From Chloroflexi bacterium TSY (GTDB lineage Bacteria; Chloroflexota; Anaerolineae; Caldilineales; Caldilineaceae), in NCBI GenBank assembly GCA_019217005.1, contig JAHBNG010000066.1, positions 1 through 64,000 of the forward strand: a DNA stretch of 64,000 bases. Direction: 5' to 3'. The notes under the pieces are model-generated. The model was not told the DNA's origin, did no database searches, and worked only from the letters and a program-made list of their open reading frames with translations. The translations under genes were made by a program, and so were the position numbers. Shown one piece after another: positions 57,649 to 64,000 of the stretch. Positions within the stretch are counted from its first letter, which is position 1, and every line of letters starts with the position of its first letter.

Positions 57649-57670
57649 TATTATATGCTACAAAAAATTC

Positions 57671-59303
57671 GGGGCAGGTTCAGAACAAGGGATGAGTTAG
57701 GTTTACAAAATTGAAATGGGCACGTTAAAAAGAGAATAGGTTAAAGAGCCAGTTGCTGTTGAGGCTGAAGAATGGCATCAAGGGCGTCAGCCAAAGAAGG
57801 GACATAGGAATCGGTAGCCAGTTCTAAGGGTGAGTGACCGGAGCGTTTGCCACGTGAGAAGGTGCGATGATTCCAAAAGAGCTGTAAAAGAGCGGCCAAC
57901 CAATCGGGCAAAGAGCGATGGATTGCAAGAAAGGGCCTGAGCCAAGCATGAAAGGATTCAGCTAGAGAAGAAGCCCGATGGAAGCGATCCAGTGCATGCC
58001 AGAAGGCAAGAGCCATAGGCTGCAATGAGGGAGGGAAAAGCTGTTCAATGGGAAGTTGATGGTCATGGCGATAAGTCCAGAGGTGTGTGATGAAGGCTTC
58101 GTACTCAGGTGAGAGGTTCTGGCGGAGGGGAGCCAGCAATGTAGGTAGATTCTGCTGCAGTTGGGTGGCAAAGTGTGCAATTTCATCGCGGTTCATCTCC
58201 ATCATAAGTTGGGTGGCAGCCAGAATGGTTTGTTGCGCGGCATCTGTGTTGACAAGCTGCCCGGTCGGTGAAATCGGCTCCAGTGCCTGACGGACCGTTC
58301 GGAGAAGCCATGTCCAGTTCTCGTGCAAGTCAACTGCTGTCAGCACCGTTTGGTCGGCAACCTCGAGAGTCACTGTGCATTTGCGTGGTCGCCCAGGGCG
58401 ACGTGCAGGAGCAGTCTGCTCGTCCAACTCTTGCCAACTACGTCACGGTCGGTCATGGCCTGGTCCATTTCTCTCCAGACGTTGGGTGATTTTGGTGCCA
58501 TTCTGCATTTGGTGAAAGAGGTCATAGGAGTGTGGCGCATTCATCCCCGCTGCCTTGGCTCCTGCCTGAATGCCCAAAGCCCCATCGGTCACCAAGTCAT
58601 CAAGGTGATGCCTCGCTCGAGCAATTCGAGAAACTTCAACCCCCATGTTGTTTCATCTCGGGCATCGGCTGCTGAGATATTCAACAGCGCAAACGATGCT
58701 CCGTCCACCACCGTCAGGCACGGTTGGTCGCCACAGAAAATTTCATCCGCTTCCCCCAACACCGGCAGCGTCGGCACCATGCTCTCATTGTACGCCGATG
58801 CCAGTTCTCCAACTTCCGCCAGCGTCCCTTGGATGAATCCCACCGACCGCTCCACACCTAGCAGCAACCCCAACCCCCTTTGGATATCTCGTACGCTTCC
58901 TCGCAGCATCGGCAACACCGTTATGGTTCGTCGGATGAACGTCTCATCCACTTCGATCACATGGCTTTTCGGCTGCGGTCCTGGACTCACTGGCGACAAG
59001 ATCGCTTTCAGCGCCGCTTCACCGCTCTCTCTCAACTTATAGAGCCACGTTCGAGACACATTGTACGCCGTTGACAGTTCGCTCACTCTCCCCCACTCTC
59101 GATTCGGGTTGAGCATTTCCAACGCAAGATCGATTCGGGTTGACAATGATAGGGGGTCTGTTCGATACTCTGACATTTAGAGGCTCCTTTTTGGCTATTT
59201 TGGTCTGAACACCCTTATTTTGCCTGAACAGGAGCCTCTTTCTCTAACCTATTCTCTTGTTAACGTACTCTCTTCTTTGTCAACCTATTTCTGAACCAGC
59301 CCC
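57671..59303 (-). mobile_element. Insertion sequence with GGGGC(A/T)GGTTCAGAA ends
   Basis: The ends are GGGGCAGGTTCAGAA (57671) and, on the other strand, GGGGCTGGTTCAGAA (59303), with an inner TAGGTTTACA on the left. The ends resemble those of the 155-bp MITEs. No target duplication is visible. 1,633 bp. Confidence 0.78.
57741..59176 (-). pseudogene. DDE-type transposase, frameshifted, family unassigned
   Basis: The N-terminal piece from 59176 reads RVSELSTAYNVSRTWLYKLR (HTH), VIEVDETFIRRTITVLPMLR and LTVVDGASFALLNISAADAR. The middle piece, ITLMTW/HHLDDLVTDGALGIQAG, changes frame near 58610. The C-terminal piece (58427-57741) contains SLAESFHAWLRPFLAIHRSL and FWNHRTFSRGKRSGHSPLEL. The order of Asp and Glu motifs suits a DDE enzyme, but I cannot name the IS family. 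Confidence 0.7.
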
Positions 59304-59618
59304 TTTTCCAAGTTTTGAACACCCAATTCTACATTGCGCGGGTCGGGAGTATCATGCACACTTGTCCTCAGCCATTTCGCTTGTCGACAAAATTCTTTAT
59401 CCTTTGAAATAGAACAGATAAGGTTTTCAACTTTCGCTAAAAGCCGCCTTATTTCTTGAATCTCTTCTCTTATCATGTTTGTTTTGAATCTCCACGAGCA
59501 GGTGAGACTAGATACAGCCCACTTGAATAAGCAGTTTACGATGCCATATCTTGCTGTAGCCGTCCAACATTACTTTATATGGAATGCTTACACTCTCTTA
59601 ATTAGAGCCAGCCATCTT

Positions 59619-59979
59619 CGCGATGCATATAGATATAGATGCTTTCATTCAGTTGCCGCTGAACGTGCAGCTCCATTTAGAAATAGCTCTCTCTTTTCTC
59701 ATGTTCAAAGAAATGCATATAGATGTATATGCTTGTATATAGATCTATATGCTTTCGCCTGCTTTTCGCTGGACATGCATCGATTAAGCATGGTCATCTC
59801 GACATCCACAAAAAGTATCTACATACATATATATGCTTGCATATAGATATAGATGCATCGGCCCAATTTGCATCAGGCGTGCATCCACATCCGAGTCGAT
59901 AGAGAGATGCCACCTTCTGTCTCCACGTTACAAAAGGTATATAGATATAGATGCATGCATCTATATCTATATACCTTTT
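59619..59979. repeat. Iterated TATAGATATAGATGCAT repeats ending in a 48-bp perfect palindrome
   Basis: Related AT-rich blocks start near 59620, 59712, 59825 and 59937, about 90-120 nt apart. The last is a perfect 48-bp palindrome at 59932-59979 (half-site AAAAGGTATATAGATATAG then ATGCA). No ORF crosses it convincingly. It could be a cruciform-forming terminator, a protein-binding iteron array or the relic of a replication or partition site. Confidence 0.75.
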
Positions 59980-60296
59980 CAATTATCAACCTGTTGGATC
60001 CGATCCTCTATGTTCAGGCACTTAACTTGATCGTAAAGTAGTTCCCAAGCCTGCTTCCCTCGATTCCAACTACCTCCAGCCTTCTTGACCTGCCAACTCA
60101 GATTCTCTTCTCCCCTGTTGACTTGCACAAAGACAAAACAACCAGTTGGTTCGATTGGTCCGAAGTCCCAATCAGCCTCATCCACAATCAGCCAGTCCGT
60201 CCAATACAAAACCCCCGACAGATCGCCAATGGAGCGGTCTGCCGGGGGTGCAAAGCCAAAAGGAGTATGTATGATTCGACAAGACCTGCTGTACAA
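59979..60296 (-). CDS. Small protein with an AAGG-W motif
   Basis: 105 residues from TTG 60296, though the true start may be further in. The conserved-looking part is VDEADWDFGPIEPTGCFVFV, then SWQVKKAGGSWNRGKQAWEL followed by LYDQVKCLNIEDRI. The pattern (R)VKAAGGRWxxxxxxWxLxY is known in many short bacterial hypothetical proteins from accessory regions. No function is known. The stop touches the 48-bp palindrome. Confidence 0.6.
   Translation of the reverse strand: MYSRSCRIIHTPFGFAPPADRSIGDLSGVLYWTDWLIVDEADWDFGPIEPTGCFVFVQVNRGEENLSWQVKKAGGSWNRGKQAWELLYDQVKCLNIEDRIQQVDN
60211..60247. other. GC-rich hairpin
   Basis: CCCCCG-CAGA-CGC pairs with GCG-TCTG-CGGGGG around CAATGGA. It lies inside the minus-strand ORF and 24 nt before a plus-strand start codon. 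It may be a leader structure or a terminator without a T-tract. Confidence 0.5.
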
Positions 60297-60375
60297 TCAG
60301 CCGTCAGTCGAGAGTAATGGACTCGACTCTTTTCTTCTATTGGTTGTCTCTCATTTGTTGGTTATCTCTTACTGA
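60271..60375 (+). CDS. Very small hydrophobic ORF
   Basis: 34 residues with RBS AAAGGAG at suitable spacing before ATG 60271; the second half is hydrophobic (FLLLVVSHLLVISY). TTGGTTATCTCT-type repeats underlie the hydrophobic part. It may be a small membrane peptide or chance. Confidence 0.3.
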   Translation: MIRQDLLYNQPSVESNGLDSFLLLVVSHLLVISY

Positions 60376-60621
60376 TTGGTTATCTCTCACTATACAGCAA
60401 TTAAATTGGATTGTCAATAACCTTTTTTGCTTACGATTTCCAAAACGGACACGCCATTTGCGCCCGCGCGTCGCTCATGTTATGATCGAAGCTGGTCCCT
60501 CTACAAAACCATCAGCCGTGAGATTCACATTTCGTCTTGGAATGTGAAATGCCTTTTGGGTGGTTGATCGAGTAGAGGATGCCAGATAGCAAAAGCGCCG
60601 CCTCCCGGTGTAGTGAGCACC

Positions 60622-60801
60622 ATGACAGAGGCGGCTAAGCCATCCAGACTGAGTACACCAGTTCGGATGACCTGCTTGTATTGTATCTTGCCTCGATATT
60701 GGATTCAAGAAGCGGTCGTCCTGTTCGCTGTTTCAGTGGGGGCGGCCGCTTTTGTTATTGGATGGTTGGTCGGTTGGTTAGTTCGTTGGTCTGGGAACTA
60801 G
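60622..60801 (+). CDS. Small membrane protein
   Basis: 59 residues from ATG 60622. One transmembrane segment is VVLFAVSVGAAAFVIGWLVG, preceded by MTCLYCILPRYW with a CxxC. The start codon lies within a hairpin (GCCGCCTC at 60597 with GAGGCGGC at 60628). The end of the gene forms one arm of a long inverted repeat (60758-60837). No family is recognised. Confidence 0.5.
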   Translation: MTEAAKPSRLSTPVRMTCLYCILPRYWIQEAVVLFAVSVGAAAFVIGWLVGWLVRWSGN

Positions 60802-60837
60802 CCAACTAATAAACTAGCCAACCGACCAACCATCCAA
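60758..60837. repeat. 26-bp inverted repeat (TTGGATGGTTGGTCGGTTGG)
   Basis: The arms at 60758-60783 and 60812-60837 pair with a single mismatch; the loop is about 28 nt. It spans the end of the small membrane-protein gene and stops 35 nt before the next start codon. It may be a terminator-like or slippage-derived structure. Confidence 0.75.
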
Positions 60838-60871
60838 CAATTCAACCCACTATCAGTATCTGGAGGATACA

Positions 60872-61036
60872 ATGCAAATTTCAATCTATCCACTCAAAGA
60901 GCTCTATGACCGCTGGGATCGCGGTCAGTTGACGCTCGAACAACTGGCCGGTCAGCTCTTGCAGCACCTGATTGCGCTGGAAGAACGCTTGCGGGTGCTG
61001 GAAAGAGAGAAGGGTATACCACCGCAGGAAACCTAG
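60872..61036 (+). CDS. Small helical protein, 54 residues
   Basis: Starts at ATG 60872, preceded by TGGAGG. The sequence (ISIYPLKELYDRWDRGQLTL, then EQLAGQLLQHLIALEERLRV) is an amphipathic helix or short coiled coil. It is too short for domain assignment. A clear Rho-independent terminator follows within 10 nt, which supports expression. Confidence 0.65.
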   Translation: MQISIYPLKELYDRWDRGQLTLEQLAGQLLQHLIALEERLRVLEREKGIPPQET

Positions 61037-61044
61037 AAGCAGAA

Positions 61045-61072
61045 GCCCCGTTCATCAGAACGGGGCCGTTTT
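61045..61072 (+). terminator. Rho-independent terminator
   Basis: GCCCCGTTC (61045-61053) pairs perfectly with GAACGGGGC (61058-61066) around ATCA, followed by CGTTTTCTT. Confidence 0.92.
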
Positions 61073-61102
61073 CTTGTAGTATCAGTCGATCCAAATTTAA
61101 GC

Positions 61103-63377
61103 GGAGGAGGCGTTCTCTATTACACGCAGTAGGCCAAAAAAGGGGTAAAATAGCCCTAGGAGGCCAAAATGAACCAAGAATTTAGCGCCGCAGTAACAGG
61201 ATTCTGTGCCCATGTGAGAATGCTTTCTCCGCAAAGCGAAACTGTAAAACATTACGAAAGTGACCTAAATCAATTTGGCCAGGTGATAGAAAAAAGGCCA
61301 AGAGAGATAGGTCGCCAAGAGATAACGACGTTTGTAACGGCGCAACTCGAAGCGGGGATGAGCAGTGCGACGGTCAATCGCAGAGTGGCAACGTTGAGCC
61401 GATTTTTCGACTACTTGGCGGATGAGGCAGAAGACGAAAGCTGGTCAAACCCGGTGGTGTGGCGTCTACACCGACTGGATACAGGTTGCCATCTTCCCAG
61501 AGATATAGCGGAACGCATCGTCCGCCAGTTATGGGGGAGCGTGAGTCAAGGTCAGATAAGAGACCAAGTGATGTTGGCCTTGATGCTCGACGTTGGCCTG
61601 CGGGTGGGCGAAGTGTCGAAACTAGAGATGGGCGATATTGAAGCTGCCATAAATCCGGACGAACTGTGGTCACTGCGCGTACGCGGCAAAGGGAACAAAG
61701 AGCGTCGAGTCTGGTTGACGCCAGAAACCACAGCGCTGTTGGTGAGCTATATGGATGAGCGTCCTGATGCAGTCGATAGCCATCTGTTTCTGACTCGTCG
61801 TCACAAAGGCATCAGTGTCCGCGGAATCCAGGAGCGCCTCGATTATTACCGTCAGCAAGCCGGACTCTCCGAGAACGAGGTCTCCTGTCATCGCCTGCGC
61901 CATACCTTCGCCAGACGAATGGCAGAGTCGCGTATGCCACTGCCTAGTCTCTCTCATTGGTTGGGCCACAGTCAATTGAAAACGACCCAGATTTACATCG
62001 ATGGTGCCAATCCTGATATGCGAGCCGACTATGAAGCTGCTATGGAGCAGTTGTCTCGCCAAGCCGCATGCTCGGATATTGAAGGAACGACATCTGCAAT
62101 AGAGACAGAGAATACTGTGCCTTCTGAACATCGCACAGTGGAGCCAGCTGTTGGCATCTGTTTGTCCGCTGATGAGATCCGTCAACGTCTCACCTCATTG
62201 CCGCTCTGGCTTCATCAACCCATCATCTCATTACTTCTCCACCAGCAATTACGCTGGAAAGCCCTCTATCGGCGGGAACGAGCCCTTCAGTGGCTTGGCG
62301 AACTCCAACGCGGTTGGCAATGGATGCTCGACCAGCGCATGCTCTCCAGCTTATCCGAACTAAGACGGCGCGATCTCCAAGACTACATCACCCACCTATG
62401 TGACTTAGAGTATTCCGTCCATACCATCAATCATTTTATTTGTACCCTCAAGTTTTCTGCATTTTGCTGAAGAATGTGGCCAGTCGATCGCTCCGGCTTT
62501 ATATCGCATTCAACGTCTCAAACGACCCACTACCTTACCTCGTCCGTTGCGCCAGCATGAATTTGCTCAACTTGAACAGTTCGTCTTAAACTCAACGGCT
62601 CAGAGCCTTTCTCCTTCCGACCTCCTTGACCGTGCTTGGTTTCTTATTCTGGTTGATGCTGGGCTACGTATGGGCGAAGTGCAAGCTCTGCTCGTTCGAG
62701 ATGCCAAATCCCATCGTGACCGTCGGTTGCCTGTTACCCAACGCACTGCTCTTGCCATCGATGCCCATCTGCAACATCGCACCGATGACCTGGCTACTCA
62801 TTCCCCGCTTTTACTACGCGATGGCTTACCTCTTCGAGCCAATTATGTGCGCAACCATCTTCATGCCTTTGCCGCCCAAGCTAACTTAGAGGGCGTCACT
62901 CCTCATCGCTTGCGCCATACCTTTGCCACCCGTTTGCTCAACAGTGGCCTTATGCCCATCACTACCTTGCAGAAACTCATGGGGCACACTCATATCGATA
63001 CCACCATGCTTTATGCACAGCTCTACGATGAAACCATTCAGCAGCATTATTTAGCCGCTATGGCTTCACATTCTGTTTACGCTATCCCTGAACCTGACCC
63101 CGCTATTTGGGGTCCCACTTTGGAGAATGCCTTTGAATCAACTTTTCAACAGCAACCACTTTAACTTTTATGTCTACTGCGTGTAATAGAGAACGCCGGT
63201 CACAGTCGAGTAACGCCGCATTAGAGATTACACGCAGTAGGATTTCTCAGAGGTAGAGCGTTCAAATGGCGAAAAAAGACGCAGTAGAGAATCTCGGACC
63301 ATTTGGCACGCTCGAGTCTGTTTTGACTGAGAAGTGCAGGATTATGTCTACTGCGTGTAATAGAGAACGCCTCCTCC
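61103..63377 (+). mobile_element. Tyrosine-recombinase element with 30-bp perfect inverted repeats
   Basis: A 30-bp sequence at 61103-61132 recurs inverted at 63348-63377. Two further inner copies exist: an inverted 24-bp one at 63174-63197, right after the recombinase stop, and a direct 14-bp one (ATTACACGCAGTAG) at 63227-63240. This suggests a main unit 61103-63197 and a second, coding-poor unit to 63377. The repeats are probably the recombinase sites. Confidence 0.8.
61169..63164 (+). pseudogene. Tandem double tyrosine recombinase (single frameshift between halves)
   Basis: The first half has a SAM-like core-binding domain and catalytic motifs DVGLRVGEVSKLEMG, HRLRHTFARRM and WLGHSQLKTTQIYI. 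After residue ~330 a second core-binding domain begins (WKALYRRERALQWLGELQRG), and after a one-base shift near 62455 the second catalytic domain follows: DAGLRMGEVQALLV, HRLRHTFATRLLNSG and LMGHTHIDTTMLYA. Removing one T from the TTTT run gives a continuous 664-residue protein. It may be a true fusion with a recent lesion, two coupled genes with a programmed shift, or an assembly error. It acts on DNA sites, presumably the flanking inverted repeats. Confidence 0.85.
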
Positions 63378-63454
63378 ACATGGTTAATGGTCTTATTTCA
63401 GAGGTCTTGGATGTCAATCCGTGTCCAAAAACTCTTTCGAGTTTACTTAAGTAA
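63266..63454 (+). CDS. Small ORF in the second unit
   Basis: 62 residues (AKKDAVENLGPFGTLESVLT, then EVLDVNPCPKTL) with RBS-like AGAGG. It runs through the outer inverted repeat, which makes a true gene doubtful; it may be a truncated passenger. Confidence 0.25.
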   Translation: MAKKDAVENLGPFGTLESVLTEKCRIMSTACNRERLLHMVNGLISEVLDVNPCPKTLSSLLK

Positions 63455-63483
63455 AATCTAGAAAGTCTTTGGACACGGATTGA
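63414..63483. repeat. Inverted repeat TCAATCCGTGTCCAAA
   Basis: 16-bp perfect arms at 63414-63429 and 63468-63483, with a TTTACTTAAGTAAA palindrome in the loop. It lies between the recombinase element and the SH3-like gene; a MITE relic or terminator. Confidence 0.6.
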
Positions 63484-63559
63484 CTGGATTTTCAGGATTT
63501 TTATCCGTGCTCATCCGTGAAAATCCGTGTCCTATCTCTAATTTCTTTCTGTGTTTCAC

Positions 63560-64000
63560 TTAAGGCGTTCCAAATGGGCTACATTTCCGACATCCCTCGG
63601 GTTTTGATGTGGGCGTTGGCGTCTTTTTGTCTCCCGGCGGTAGCGGAGTGCCACAGCCTTCCGGCAGCACCAAACCTCTCTCTGGACAAATACGCCTGGT
63701 TGGTGTTGGAGTCGGTTCAATTTGCGGCGTTGATGTAGGTGGTGGGAGTACAGTCGGCTCAACTTGAACGATTGTCTGTATTTCGCATTGCACCAAGCCA
63801 GGCAGAGATCGCACCCATCCTTCATTATTCTCTGTATTGCTTGCGCTTTGTCCTTGAATTTCGACTCTGACCCATTGTGAATCTTGACTAAATGCTACTG
63901 GTTGTAGCTGGGTGTTCTGGGGCATCGCTTGAAGTCGCGGATATTGGAGACCCGGCCCTTCTCGCAAATTGAGTCCTCGGTGAGTTGTGACACTACAGCG
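63560..64000 (-). CDS. SH3b-domain protein with Pro/Thr-rich tail (partial)
   Basis: The N-terminus lies outside the window. The visible part is a bacterial SH3 domain (GLNLREGPGLQYPRLQAMPQ, then WVRVEIQGQ and GWVRSLPGLVQC), followed by a TPQIEPTPTPT linker and a C-terminal Cys/Pro-rich segment (CPERGLVLPEGCGTP). It is probably exported and may bind cell-wall peptide. The stop is at 63560. Confidence 0.78.
   Translation of the reverse strand, partial: RCSVTTHRGLNLREGPGLQYPRLQAMPQNTQLQPVAFSQDSQWVRVEIQGQSASNTENNEGWVRSLPGLVQCEIQTIVQVEPTVLPPPTSTPQIEPTPTPTRRICPERGLVLPEGCGTPLPPGDKKTPTPTSKPEGCRKCSPFGTP

Larger units (their letters stand above)
55679..59476 (-). pseudogene. Helical hypothetical gene split by two insertion sequences
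   Basis: The N-terminus at 59476 reads IREEIQEIRRLLAKVENLIC, then DTPDPRNVELGVQNLE. Then a 1,633-bp IS, 22 nt of host sequence (EFFVAYNK), a 1,600-bp IS, and the C-terminal part GELADEFLKLAQAQTGINLK through ENIEILRNQL. The host pieces are in a consistent frame and give about 190 residues. The protein looks helical, without a known domain. Both ISs entered within about 20 nt of each other. Confidence 0.75.

Noticed and set aside
1..64000. tRNA or rRNA genes
   Set aside because: I looked for T-loop GGTTCGAATCC-type motifs and conserved rRNA blocks and found none.

Overview
The window looks like accessory-rich chromosome from a member of Chloroflexota, probably the Anaerolineae/Caldilineae side. 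This rests on secreted proteins with Pro/Thr-rich tails, a TctCBA transporter, luciferase-like oxidoreductases, TrpB2 with a core-MetE protein, sulfatases with chitobiase-like C-termini, and STAND/TPR and archaeal-type ATPases. The taxon is an inference: I see no rRNA or tRNA gene.

Layout. 1-1.3 kb: decayed pentapeptide-repeat and methyltransferase genes. 1.3-4 kb: STAND ATPase with TPRs. 4.3-7.8 kb: a secreted protein and a broken clostripain gene, flanked by two inverted 66-nt hairpin elements. 7.9-9.4 kb: an intact rve-type IS with a 6-bp target duplication. 9.4-21.2 kb: metabolic and export genes (GH43, GNAT, ATPase-nuclease, thiolase, TctCBA, PQQ-type dehydrogenase). 21.2-24.3 kb: two IS110-type elements head to head. 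24.6-37.2 kb: metE-like/trpB2 operon, two luciferase-like genes, a sulfatase cut by a MITE, a broken IS, an SDR and an acyl-CoA synthetase. 37.5-46.8 kb: a long minus-strand operon of mostly unfamiliar proteins (Ig-like, Cys-rich, DUF362-type, epimerase, START-like, JAB-like) with a divergent beta-propeller gene. 47-64 kb: a toxin-antitoxin and mobile-element island, with PIN/Phd, HigBA, a PBECR-like/DUF2283 pair, a serine-recombinase module, several ISs, AT-rich palindromes and a tandem tyrosine-recombinase element.

The most distinctive themes are three. First, mobile elements are nested and can be resolved to the base from target-site duplications: a PBECR-like toxin gene is split by an IS, which holds a 215-bp MITE, which holds a 155-bp MITE. 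Second, about 2.3 kb between perfect 30-bp inverted repeats encodes two tyrosine-recombinase domains in one reading path interrupted by a single-base shift. Third, the 37.5-46.8 kb operon fits no pathway I know and is the best candidate here for an undescribed system.

Many genes carry frameshifts, in-frame stops or clean MITE insertions. Several lesions, such as a 2-nt duplication and exact target duplications, look like real mutations; a few single-base shifts could be assembly errors.
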